NCBI RefSeq assembly: GCF_964218355.1
Contig: NZ_CAXPMC010000019.1
Span: 124,001-188,000 of the forward strand
DNA: 64,000 nt
Direction of reading: 5' to 3'
Source of the DNA: Ferrovibrio sp964218355
GTDB lineage: Bacteria; Pseudomonadota; Alphaproteobacteria; Ferrovibrionales; Ferrovibrionaceae
Every line of letters begins with the position of its first letter. Position 1 is the first letter of the stretch. Positions 29,447 to 38,403 of the stretch are shown here, one piece after another. Both the position numbers and the translations under genes were made by a program. The notes under the pieces are model-generated. The model did no database searches and had not been told where the DNA came from. It was given only the letters and a program-made list of their open reading frames with translations.

Positions 29447-30001
29447 ATGACCTTTCTGGATGCGGCCTTTGCCATTCTGCCGGGCTTGGGGCTGATGCTG
29501 TTTGTCGGGATTGCGGGCGATGCGACGGCCCGCGGCATCGGCCGGTTCAGTGCGCGCCGCCATAACATCGACGGACTGCTCGAGCGCCAGCAGGCGCTCC
29601 GCGCGGTTTATGACGAGCGGGGCGGCCGGGCCGAGGGGCTGGCCAGGGAACTGGCCAGCATCGAGAGCAGCGCGTCTGCCGCCACCCGCGAGTATGAGCG
29701 CATGCGCAAGGCGGAGGCAGCCCTTGCGAATCCAGAAAACCATACGGTCTTCGAGATCGGGCATCTGACGGCCGATTGCGATGGCTGGTACGCCAAGGCC
29801 CTGCTGCATCGCGGCCACGAGATGTTCGGCGGCCTCGCCACGCTGCCGACCAACAGCGAGGGTTATCGCATCGCCCGGCTGGTGATCTGGGGCGTCAGCC
29901 AGGACGCGGCCCGCCAGATTTGCGCCCAGCGCTTTTCCAATGAGGCATCGCTGCTGTCGCTGCAGAAATTCCGCGGTTTTCTGAAGATCGACGATGCCTG
30001 A
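29447..30001 (+). CDS. Unknown membrane-anchored coiled-coil protein (first of pair)
   Basis: Not recognised. It has 184 residues: an N-terminal hydrophobic helix (about 4-24, FLDAAFAILPGLGLMLFVGI), a charged helical stretch rich in Arg, Glu and Ala (about 30-90) that reads as coiled coil, and a C-terminal globular part with one WYAKALLHRGHEMFGG and a QKFRGFLKI end. The ATG at 29447 has GAGG nine bases upstream; an in-frame GTG at 29441 is too close to it. The stop overlaps the next start by eight bases, so the two proteins are probably made together and may interact. Confidence 0.7.
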   Translation: MTFLDAAFAILPGLGLMLFVGIAGDATARGIGRFSARRHNIDGLLERQQALRAVYDERGGRAEGLARELASIESSASAATREYERMRKAEAALANPENHTVFEIGHLTADCDGWYAKALLHRGHEMFGGLATLPTNSEGYRIARLVIWGVSQDAARQICAQRFSNEASLLSLQKFRGFLKIDDA

Positions 30002-30557
30002 TTTCGGATCTCTTGCCTATCTGCTGGTGCTGGCAGCGAATTTTGCGCTGATCGCCCTGGTGGGCGGCCTGGCTTACGAGAAAGGCCGGGATGCCTGGCA
30101 GGTCGCCGCAGCGCGCGCCCGGCAGGCCGCGGATGGCAACCGGTATATGCAGGACAATATCGAATCGGCAGAGAAGCGGGCGGCGCAACTGGTGGAAGAG
30201 ATCGCGGCGGCGAAGGAGACCCTTGCCAGGGCGCAGGCCAATCTTGAAGCCATGCGCCGCCGGCATGCCGGCGAACCCCTGCCTTTCGCCTTCCGTGCCA
30301 CCCCCACCGAGAATTTCGATCCGGGCGGCTCGGTCTGGGAGTTCCATGTCCGCCACGATTTTGAAGGGACCGGGACGGAAGACGGCCACCCCGCCGAATT
30401 ATGGCAGAAAGGCAGGCTTTATCTGGTCCAGTCGACCACCCAGCAATCGGCCCAGGCGCAGCTGGAACGGCGGCTGCGGCCCTCCGACGGATTCCAGATC
30501 CGGCTGGTCCGGCGGCTGGAACACGAGCCGGTCAGGGCGGTCGAACGGGTCAGCTAA
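29994..30557 (+). CDS. Unknown membrane-anchored coiled-coil protein (second of pair)
   Basis: Not recognised. It has 187 residues with the same plan as its partner: an N-terminal membrane helix (about 6-27, LAYLLVLAANFALIALVGGLAY), a coiled coil (about 35-90, DNIESAEKRAAQLVEEIAAAKETL), then a soluble C-terminal domain containing WEFHVRHDFEGTG and LWQKGRLYLVQSTTQQSAQ. It overlaps the upstream gene by eight bases. With little sequence similarity but matching architecture, the pair may form a bitopic hetero-complex at the inner membrane. The next feature downstream is the CRP-type site and terminator. Confidence 0.7.
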   Translation: MPDFGSLAYLLVLAANFALIALVGGLAYEKGRDAWQVAAARARQAADGNRYMQDNIESAEKRAAQLVEEIAAAKETLARAQANLEAMRRRHAGEPLPFAFRATPTENFDPGGSVWEFHVRHDFEGTGTEDGHPAELWQKGRLYLVQSTTQQSAQAQLERRLRPSDGFQIRLVRRLEHEPVRAVERVS

Positions 30558-30593
30558 ATGATTGGAAAACAGAAAGTAATCTCTCGCGCGGCC

Positions 30594-30636
30594 TGTGACA
30601 GCGATCACATCGGTTAACGCCGCGGCATGGCATAAA
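30594..30636 (+). promoter_or_regulatory. Perfect CRP-type site with -10 element, 3' of two convergent operons
   Basis: TGTGACAGCGATCACA (30594-30609) is an exact TGTGA-N6-TCACA palindrome. A -10-like CATAAA lies at 30631-30636. The palindrome centre (30601.5) is 41.5 bases before 30643, and the -10 predicts a start at the same place, so this is the geometry of a class II CRP-activated promoter. It lies between the 3' ends of two convergent operons, so it does not serve an obvious protein gene. Confidence 0.7.
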
Positions 30637-30642
30637 CCGGGG

Positions 30643-30714
30643 GTCAGCGTCGAGGGACGACCCCTCGTGTTCCCCAACTCCCACCCCGGAGCCGCAAGGC
30701 TTCCGGGGTTTTTT
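30643..30714 (+). ncRNA. Candidate CRP-activated small RNA (about 72 nt)
   Basis: The predicted transcript begins near 30643 and ends in the T-run at 30709-30714. It would fold into a 5' hairpin CGAGGG/CCCTCG (30651-30656, 30662-30667), an unpaired C-rich linker TGTTCCCCAACTCCCA (30668-30683) and a strong terminator hairpin. The linker can pair with purine-rich Shine-Dalgarno sequences such as UGGGAG, a usual plan for trans-acting riboregulators. No open reading frame of note is inside. Existence and targets are inferred; it could instead be only the terminator of the 29447-30557 operon. Confidence 0.55.
30684..30714 (+). terminator. Strong intrinsic terminator with GCAA tetraloop
   Basis: CCCCGGA-GCC (30684-30693) pairs with GGC-T-TCCGGGG (30698-30708), one bulged T, around the stable GNRA loop GCAA, followed by six Ts (30709-30714). 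It ends the plus-strand transcript and, if present, the small RNA. Confidence 0.9.
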
Positions 30715-30739
30715 CTTGGTCGCGGGCGGCAGGCTCCGG

Positions 30740-32023
30740 TCAGCCGAAACTGTCGGCGATGATGCCGGCATACCAGCCGGCGGTATGCTCGGCCTCGGCC
30801 TTGCGATGGGCGGCATCGGCTTTCGCGGGCGACACGCCGCCGGCATTGGGCACGGCGGCAACGCCGTTCGGGCCGACCCGGTAGGTGTCGGTGACCGAAA
30901 TGCCGTAATCCGGCGTCACCAGACTGTAGCAGGTATTGTGGAACACCGCCGCCGGCGGTGTGCTGCCACGCAGCGAGGCGACGACATTGGCTGCCACCAC
31001 CTTGGCCTGGCTGTTCGCCGCGGTGCCGGATTTGGGCATCGCGCCGGCGATCGAGGCATCACCCAGCACATAGACGTCGCGGGCCTTCTTCGATGCGAAG
31101 CTGTCTGGCTCGACGGCACACCAGCCATTCGCTTCCGCGAGGCCGGCATCCAGCGCGATGCGGCCGGCCGATTGCGGCGGGATGACGTTGATCACCGCGC
31201 CTTTCTCCTTGCCGAAGCCGGTGGTGACGGTCATGGCTTTCGGATCGACGCTCTCGACCCTGCCGCCATCCTTGCCGGCGATCCATGTGATCATGCCGGG
31301 ATACTGGCTTTCCCAGCCGGGCATGAACAGGCCCTGTTTCGAGAAGGCGTCCTTGGCGTCGAGCACCAGGATTTTCGATTTCGGCTTATGGGTCTTCAGG
31401 TACCAGGCGATCATGCTGACCCGTTCATAAGGACCGGGCGGACACCGGAAGGGATTGGCCGGCGGGCAGACGATCACCGTGCCGCCATCGGCCATGCTTT
31501 CCAGCTGGCGACGCAGCAGCAGGGTCTGCGGCCCGGCCTTCCAGGCATGCGGCATCACGGTGTTGGCGGCCTGCTCACTCCAGCCCGGGACGCCGTCGTA
31601 TTTCAGTTCGATGCCGGGAGCCACCACCAGCCGGTCATAATTGACCTGGTTGCCATCGCGCAGGCGCACGCGCTTCTGGGCGGCATCGATGGCGGCGGCC
31701 TCGGCCTGCACCAGCCGGACGCCGTAGCGCTGCTGCAGCGGCGTGCGGCGGTGGGTGATGTCGTCGATCTGGCGGATGCCGCCCAGCACGTAATTCGAGA
31801 ACGGGCAGGTGATATAGCTGGCATCGCGGTCGATCAGGGTGACCTCGACCGACGGGTCGAACTGCTTGATGTAGCGGGCGGCGGTGGCGCCGCCGAAGCC
31901 GCCGCCGATCACCGCCACCCGGCCGCGGGTCTGGGCGCGGGCGATATGGGGCAGTGCAAAGGCGGCAGCGCCGGAGGCGGCGGCGGTCAGCAGGCGGCGG
32001 CGGGAGAAGGTTGGCGTGGTCAT
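30740..32023 (-). CDS. fccB: Flavocytochrome c sulfide dehydrogenase, flavoprotein subunit
   Basis: Periplasmic FAD enzyme that oxidises sulfide and passes electrons to its cytochrome partner. It has 427 residues. A twin-arginine signal SRRRLLTAAASGAAAFALP with cleavage near residue 30 precedes the FAD fold VAVIGGGFGGATAARYI. Cysteines in ITCPFSNYVLGG and NTCYSLV sit where FccB has its redox-active disulfide, and VYVLGDASIAGAMPKSG closes the FAD site. The cytochrome gene fccA is 12 bases upstream, so both are exported and assembled together. The 3' end faces the small-RNA region. Confidence 0.93.
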   Translation of the reverse strand: MTTPTFSRRRLLTAAASGAAAFALPHIARAQTRGRVAVIGGGFGGATAARYIKQFDPSVEVTLIDRDASYITCPFSNYVLGGIRQIDDITHRRTPLQQRYGVRLVQAEAAAIDAAQKRVRLRDGNQVNYDRLVVAPGIELKYDGVPGWSEQAANTVMPHAWKAGPQTLLLRRQLESMADGGTVIVCPPANPFRCPPGPYERVSMIAWYLKTHKPKSKILVLDAKDAFSKQGLFMPGWESQYPGMITWIAGKDGGRVESVDPKAMTVTTGFGKEKGAVINVIPPQSAGRIALDAGLAEANGWCAVEPDSFASKKARDVYVLGDASIAGAMPKSGTAANSQAKVVAANVVASLRGSTPPAAVFHNTCYSLVTPDYGISVTDTYRVGPNGVAAVPNAGGVSPAKADAAHRKAEAEHTAGWYAGIIADSFG

Positions 32024-32035
32024 GGCGCGTCTCCT

Positions 32036-32350
32036 TCAGTTCTTCGACAGGTAGTCGGCGAGCGCCTTCAGCTGCTCGTCGGAATAGCCGCGGGCAATGC
32101 GGCCCATGATGGTGGAGGGGCGTTTGTCGGTCTTGAAGTCGAGCAGCGCCTGGTGGAGCGTCGCCGCGTCGCCGCCATGGATCGGCGGCATGGTCGGCGA
32201 GACATAGCTCTGGCTGCCATGGCAGACATTGCAGGTCTGGGCCGCAAAGGCGGTGTCGCTGGGGGTGGTGGGTTTCTGCTGGGCTGCGGCAGGCAGGGTC
32301 GCTGCAGCCAGAATGGCGGCCAGGCCCCAGGGCGAGACACGACGCGGCAT
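32036..32350 (-). CDS. fccA: Cytochrome c subunit of flavocytochrome c sulfide dehydrogenase
   Basis: A 104-residue periplasmic class I cytochrome c. It has a signal peptide (about 1-24, WGLAAILAAATLPAAAQ), a single haem motif CNVCH at 40-44 and a probable axial Met at residue 82 in TIMGRIARGYS. It takes electrons from FccB. It is first in the fccAB operon. About 130 bases upstream hold an AT-rich segment with a perfect palindrome. Confidence 0.92.
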   Translation of the reverse strand: MPRRVSPWGLAAILAAATLPAAAQQKPTTPSDTAFAAQTCNVCHGSQSYVSPTMPPIHGGDAATLHQALLDFKTDKRPSTIMGRIARGYSDEQLKALADYLSKN

Positions 32351-32410
32351 GATCTTCCTCCCGTATCAGTCCTGCGGGCAGGATAGGCAGGTGCCGTCAG
32401 TTCAGCAAAT

Positions 32411-32425
32411 GATTTTGTTAAAATC
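32411..32425. promoter_or_regulatory. Palindrome upstream of fccAB
   Basis: GATTTTGTTAAAATC is a perfect inverted repeat with 6-bp arms and a 3-bp centre, 60-75 bases before the fccA ATG in an AT-rich stretch. It is a likely operator for a dimeric repressor; the regulator is not in the window. Confidence 0.45.
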
Positions 32426-32482
32426 CACAATCAACACTGCACAGGTGTTTTTAATCCGCATGCGGCTGGTCGCGGACCCGGA

Positions 32483-33205
32483 TCAGGTCCCGATGCCGCA
32501 GAATGTGCGGGCCTGCACCAGTTCGCCGTTTTTCTGCCAGCCGGCCTCTGCCAGGGCGACGAAGACCTCGGCGATATCCTCCGGTGCCGGCAGGGCGGCC
32601 GGGTCCTCGCCCGGGAAGGCTTCGGCCCGCATCCTGGTGCGGGTGCCGCCCGGATTGACCAGATTCACCCGGATGCTGGTCTGCTCGCATTCCCGGGCAT
32701 AGCCCAGCACCATGGCCTCCAGCGCCGCCTTCGAGGCGGCATAGGCACCCCAGTAGGCGCGGATGTCGCGGGCCACCGTGGAGGTGACGAAGATGGCGCG
32801 GCCGGCCGGCGAGGCGAACAGCAGCGGGTGCACCGCGCGGATCAGCCGCTGGTTGGCATGCACGTTCAGGCGGAACACCTTCTCCCACAGGTCGGGCGGG
32901 AACTGGTGCAGCGGCGTCATGCGGCCGAACATGCCGGCATTGCCGACCACGATGTCGAGGCGGCCGAAGCGCTCGAACAGCGGCGCGGCAAGGCCGTCGA
33001 TCATCTGCGGCTTGTCGAGGTCGAGCGGCACCAGCGTGGCACTGCCGCCCAGCGCCTTGATCTCGTCGTCCAGCTCCTCCAGCGCGCCGGTGGTGCGGGC
33101 AACGCAGACCACATGGGCGCCCTCGGCAGCGTAACGCTTGGCGATGGCGGCACCGATGCCGCGGCTGGCGCCGGTGATCAGCGCAATCCGGTCTTTCAGA
33201 CGCAT
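32483..33205 (-). CDS. SDR-family oxidoreductase
   Basis: Short-chain dehydrogenase/reductase of 240 residues. The cofactor-binding motif TGASRGIG follows the first strand, NAG is in VVGNAGMFG, and the catalytic Tyr and Lys are in YAASKAALEAM. The C-terminal segment LVNPGGTRTRMRAEAFPG is typical of the classical group, and the C terminus has lost the usual final Gly-rich strand. The start at 33205 has GGAAG four to five bases upstream; an in-frame ATG at 33241 overlaps purF and is less likely. It is last in the alr-to-SDR operon, 19 bases after purF, an order common in related bacteria. Substrate unknown. Confidence 0.88.
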   Translation of the reverse strand: MRLKDRIALITGASRGIGAAIAKRYAAEGAHVVCVARTTGALEELDDEIKALGGSATLVPLDLDKPQMIDGLAAPLFERFGRLDIVVGNAGMFGRMTPLHQFPPDLWEKVFRLNVHANQRLIRAVHPLLFASPAGRAIFVTSTVARDIRAYWGAYAASKAALEAMVLGYARECEQTSIRVNLVNPGGTRTRMRAEAFPGEDPAALPAPEDIAEVFVALAEAGWQKNGELVQARTFCGIGT

Positions 33206-33224
33206 GATACTTCCGTATGTGTTG

Positions 33225-34682
33225 TTAGCCGGTTTCGGCAAGCAGGGTCAGCTGGCGCGGGCCGCGGGTGGAGCGGGCCACCTCGTCGGTCAGGCCGATC
33301 GGATAGCTGCCCGAGAAGCAGGCATCGCAGAAGGCCGGTTTGGCTGCATCGCGGGCCGGCTGGCCCATGGCGCGGTAGAGACCGTCCATGGACAGGAAGG
33401 CAAGGCTGTCGGCCTTGATGAACTTTGTCATCTCCTCGACCGTATGGGTGGCTGCCAGCAGCTTGCTGCGCTCCGGCGTGTCGACGCCGTAGAAGCAGCT
33501 GTGGGTGGTCGGCGGCGAGGCGATGCGCATGTGTACCTCTTTTGCGCCGGCCTCGCGCACCATCTCGACGATCTTGGTCGAGGTGGTGCCGCGCACGATG
33601 GAATCGTCCACCAGGATCACCCGCTTGCCCTCGATATAGGCGCGGTTGGCATTGTGCTTCAGCTTGACGCCCAGATGGCGGATCTGGTCGGTCGGCTCGA
33701 TGAAGGTGCGGCCGACATAGTGGTTGCGGATGATGCCGAGCTCGAAGGGGATGCCGCTCTCGGCGGCATAGCCGATGGCCGCCGGCACGCCGCTGTCGGG
33801 GACCGGGATCACCACGTCGGCCGGCACGCCGTTCTCGCGGGCCAGTTCGGCACCGATGCGCTTGCGCGCCTCGTAGACGCTGAGCCCCTCGACCTGAGAA
33901 TCCGGCCGGGCAAAATAGATGTATTCGAAGATGCAGAAGCGGCGCGGTACCTTCGGGAAGGGATGCAGCGAATGGATGCCATCGTCGTCGATGACGATCA
34001 GTTCGCCAGGCTCGACATCGCGCACGAACTCGGCCCCCAGGATATCGAGTGCGCAGGTTTCGGAGGCGAGGATCGGCGCCCCCTTGAGATTGCCCAGCAC
34101 CAGCGGCCGCACGCCCCAGGGGTCGCGCACGCCGATCAGCTTCTTCGGCGTCAGCGCCACCAGCGCATAGGCGCCCTCGATCTGCAGCAGGGCGTCGACG
34201 ATGCGGTCGACCACGCTGGTCTTGCGGCTCAGTGCCACCAGATGGGTGATGACCTCGGTGTCCATGGTGGACTGGAAGATGCTGCCCTTGGCAACAAGGT
34301 CGTCGCGGATCGCCCGCGCATTGGTCAGGTTGCCGTTATGGGCCAGCGCGATGCCGCCCAGCTCGAGATCGGCGTAGATCGGCTGCACGTTGCGCAGCAG
34401 GGTGCCGCCCGAGGTGGAGTAGCGCACATGGCCGATGGCGCGGTCGCCGGGCAGGTCGCGGATCACCTTCTCGGACGAGAAGTTCGGCGCCACATGGCCC
34501 AGCGCCCGGTGGCTGTTGAAGCGGCCCTCGTGGAAGGCGACGATGCCGGCGGCCTCCTGGCCGCGATGCTGCAGGGCATGCAGGCCGAGCACGGTGTTGG
34601 CGGCGGCATCGATCGAGCCGAACATGCCGAAGATGCCGCATTCCTCATGCAGCTTGTCGTCGTCGAACGGATTGGTCAGCAT
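33225..34682 (-). CDS. purF: Amidophosphoribosyltransferase
   Basis: Catalyses the first committed step of purine synthesis, transferring glutamine nitrogen to PRPP. From the ATG at 34682 it has 485 residues. The N-terminal nucleophile Cys15 of EECGIFGMFG is exposed after removal of a 14-residue propeptide. The C-terminal phosphoribosyltransferase motif ILVDDSIVRGTTSTK is intact. GGAG nine bases upstream supports 34682; TTG at 34730 and ATG at 34697 are in-frame alternatives. Metal-site Cys residues (ETCALDILG, HSCFYGVD, FCDACFSG) suggest the 4Fe-4S-bearing type. Neighbours cvpA and radA are conserved. Confidence 0.96.
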   Translation of the reverse strand: MLTNPFDDDKLHEECGIFGMFGSIDAAANTVLGLHALQHRGQEAAGIVAFHEGRFNSHRALGHVAPNFSSEKVIRDLPGDRAIGHVRYSTSGGTLLRNVQPIYADLELGGIALAHNGNLTNARAIRDDLVAKGSIFQSTMDTEVITHLVALSRKTSVVDRIVDALLQIEGAYALVALTPKKLIGVRDPWGVRPLVLGNLKGAPILASETCALDILGAEFVRDVEPGELIVIDDDGIHSLHPFPKVPRRFCIFEYIYFARPDSQVEGLSVYEARKRIGAELARENGVPADVVIPVPDSGVPAAIGYAAESGIPFELGIIRNHYVGRTFIEPTDQIRHLGVKLKHNANRAYIEGKRVILVDDSIVRGTTSTKIVEMVREAGAKEVHMRIASPPTTHSCFYGVDTPERSKLLAATHTVEEMTKFIKADSLAFLSMDGLYRAMGQPARDAAKPAFCDACFSGSYPIGLTDEVARSTRGPRQLTLLAETG

Positions 34683-34726
34683 TCCTGGCGGCTCCATCGC
34701 GCAACCGGCTGGTGACGGCTGCGGCT

Positions 34727-35401
34727 TCAAGGCTTGTCCCGATCCTTGATCAGGCTTTCGATGCCCCGGCGTTCCTCGGTCTTATAGCCGGTTTGCGGCG
34801 GCGAGTCAGCGCCATCGGCCGGTCTTTGCGGCTGGTCCGGCGACCGGTAGGTCGGCACCGGGGCCGTCTGGCGGGCCGGCACCGCCGGCTTTTCCGCCGG
34901 CCGGCCGGGACTGAGCTGCCGCATCACCAGATCCATGCCCCAGGTGTAACCCAGCACCGCCAGCGGCCGGGTGCGGGCCTCCAGCAGCCAGACCGGCTGG
35001 GTCGGCGGCGGTATCAGGCGGTCCGCCGCCCACCAGGCGATCACCACGATCAGGGCACCGCGGGCCAGTCCGAACAGGAAACCGAGGCTGCGATCCACGG
35101 CCGAAACCGCCGAGGCACGCACCTGCTCGGAAATCCAGTGGGTTGCCAGCGAGCACAGGATCAGGGTCGGCAGGAACAGGGCGGCGCCGGCCGCGATCAG
35201 GTACAGATACAGGTTGTCGATATAGGACCGGGCGATGCCTTCGGCAACCGGGAAGAACATGATGGTCACCGCCACCGCGATCACCCAGCCGGCGATGCCC
35301 AGCACCTCCTTGACGAAGCCGCGGAACAGCGCCAGCAGGCCCGACAGCAGCAGGACGGCGATCACCACCAGGTCGACGGGGTTGACGGGCAGGGCGGACA
35401 T
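34727..35401 (-). CDS. cvpA: CvpA family membrane protein
   Basis: Inner-membrane protein of 224 residues with four or five hydrophobic segments. It has the family opening PVDLVVIAVLLLSGLLALFRGF and the conserved second half VDRSLGFLFGLARGALIV. The C-terminal 60 residues are Pro-rich and soluble. Named from colicin V production in E. coli; the real role, probably in envelope stress, is unsettled. It sits three bases after radA and just before purF, its usual neighbour. Confidence 0.9.
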   Translation of the reverse strand: MSALPVNPVDLVVIAVLLLSGLLALFRGFVKEVLGIAGWVIAVAVTIMFFPVAEGIARSYIDNLYLYLIAAGAALFLPTLILCSLATHWISEQVRASAVSAVDRSLGFLFGLARGALIVVIAWWAADRLIPPPTQPVWLLEARTRPLAVLGYTWGMDLVMRQLSPGRPAEKPAVPARQTAPVPTYRSPDQPQRPADGADSPPQTGYKTEERRGIESLIKDRDKP

Positions 35402-35404
35402 GCC

Positions 35405-36853
<1,449 letters not shown>

Positions 36854-37630
36854 TTACGGCTTCAGCACTTCCATCTTGATCGGGCCCTCGGCGCGACCAT
36901 GAATGAACTGGTCGACATAGTCGTTGCCGGAATGGTCGACATCGGCCGCCGGGCCCTGCCAGATGATGCGGCCCTTGTAGATCATCGCGATGTAGTCGGC
37001 GATCTTGCGCGCGCTGGCCATGTCGTGGGTGATGCTCAGCGTGGTGGCGCCCAGCTTCTGCACGCAGGAGACGATCAGGTTGTTGATGACGTCGGCCATG
37101 ATCGGGTCGAGGCCGGTGGTCGGCTCGTCGAAGAAGATGATCTCCGGCTCGGCGGCGATGGCGCGGGCAAGGGCAACGCGCTTCTGCATGCCACCCGACA
37201 GCTCGGCCGGCGACAATTCGCCGACCTCGGGGCCCAGCCCGACCTGGCCCAGTTTGTCGAGTGCGATCTGCCGGGCCTGGTCGCGTGCCATGTTGCGGCC
37301 CTGGATCAGGCCGAAGGCGACGTTTTCCCAGACCTTCAGGCTGTCGAACAGGGCAGAGCCCTGGAACAGCATGCCGAACTTGCGCAGGGCGGCCTCGCGC
37401 TGGCCGGCATTGAATTTCATCGAATCCTGACCGTCGATCAGGATCTGGCCCTGTTCGGGGCGGATCAGGCCGAGCACGCATTTCAGCATCACCGACTTGC
37501 CGGTGCCCGAGCCGCCGATCACCACCAGCGATTTGCCGCGCGGCACTTCGAGGTCGATGCCGTCCAGCACCACCTTCTTGCCGAAGCGCTTGTGCACGCC
37601 CTTCAGGGCTATCTTGGCGTCGCTGCTCAT
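36854..37630 (-). CDS. mlaF: Phospholipid-transport ABC ATPase, MlaF-like
   Basis: ATPase of an intermembrane lipid transporter, 258 residues. Walker A is GGSGTGKS near residue 40, the signature is LSGGMQKR, Walker B and the following residues are IIFFDEPTTGLDP, and the switch His is in SITHDMASA. The start overlaps the mlaE stop (ATGA). The operon has the permease and ATPase but no mlaD or mlaC substrate-binding genes nearby, so these must lie elsewhere. Confidence 0.92.
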   Translation of the reverse strand: MSSDAKIALKGVHKRFGKKVVLDGIDLEVPRGKSLVVIGGSGTGKSVMLKCVLGLIRPEQGQILIDGQDSMKFNAGQREAALRKFGMLFQGSALFDSLKVWENVAFGLIQGRNMARDQARQIALDKLGQVGLGPEVGELSPAELSGGMQKRVALARAIAAEPEIIFFDEPTTGLDPIMADVINNLIVSCVQKLGATTLSITHDMASARKIADYIAMIYKGRIIWQGPAADVDHSGNDYVDQFIHGRAEGPIKMEVLKP

Positions 37631-38403
37631 TTGCCCGAGAAGAAGAGTTCGGTGACGAAGTAGTTCGCCACGAGGATCAGGATCGAGGCCGAGACGACGG
37701 CATCGGTGGTGGCGCGGCCGACGCCCTGGGCGCCGCCCTTCGAATGGAAGCCGTGATAGCAGCCCATCAGTGCGATGATGAAGCCGAAAACCGAAGCCTT
37801 CACCAGGCCGGAGATCACGTCGGTCGCCTCGAGGAAGTCGTAGGTGTTCTTCAGATAGATCGCCTGGTTGAAACCGAGCTTCTGGGTGCTGACCAGATAG
37901 CCGCCCATCACGCCGATGATGTCGGCCACCAGGATCAGGGCCGGCAGGGTGACCACGCCGGCAATCATGCGCGGCGCCACCAGGTATTTGTAGGGGTTGG
38001 TCGACAGGGTGGTCAGCGCGTCGATCTGTTCGGTCACCCGCATCGTGCCGATTTCGGCGGCCATGGCCGAGGCAACCCGGCCGGCGACCATCAGGCCGCC
38101 CAGCACCGGGCCGAGCTCGCGGGTGATGCCCAGCACGACGATCCACGCCACCGCGCTTTCCGCATTCAGGCGCGACGAGCCGAGATAGATCTGCAGCGCC
38201 AGCACCATGCCGGTGAACAGCGCGGTCAGGCCGACCACCGGCAGCGAGTAATAGCCGATCACCATCATCTGCCGGCCGATCAGCCGCAGATAGACCGGTG
38301 GCGCGAAGGCATGGCGCACGCCGTTGAAGGTGAACAGCGAGACCCGGCCGATGGCGGCGAGGAAATCGAGGAAGACGCGGCCGACGACGGCAACCGGGTT
38401 CAT
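37627..38403 (-). CDS. mlaE: Phospholipid-transport ABC permease, MlaE-like
   Basis: Inner-membrane permease of 258 residues with five or six helices. The family core is visible: GLVMVAGRVASAMAAEIGTMRVTEQIDAL with the EIGTM motif near residues 128-138, and NPYKYLVAPRMIAG. It moves phospholipids between membranes with MlaF. Both ends overlap neighbours by four bases: alr stop with its start and its own stop with mlaF start, so translation is coupled along the operon. Confidence 0.92.
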   Translation of the reverse strand: MNPVAVVGRVFLDFLAAIGRVSLFTFNGVRHAFAPPVYLRLIGRQMMVIGYYSLPVVGLTALFTGMVLALQIYLGSSRLNAESAVAWIVVLGITRELGPVLGGLMVAGRVASAMAAEIGTMRVTEQIDALTTLSTNPYKYLVAPRMIAGVVTLPALILVADIIGVMGGYLVSTQKLGFNQAIYLKNTYDFLEATDVISGLVKASVFGFIIALMGCYHGFHSKGGAQGVGRATTDAVVSASILILVANYFVTELFFSGK

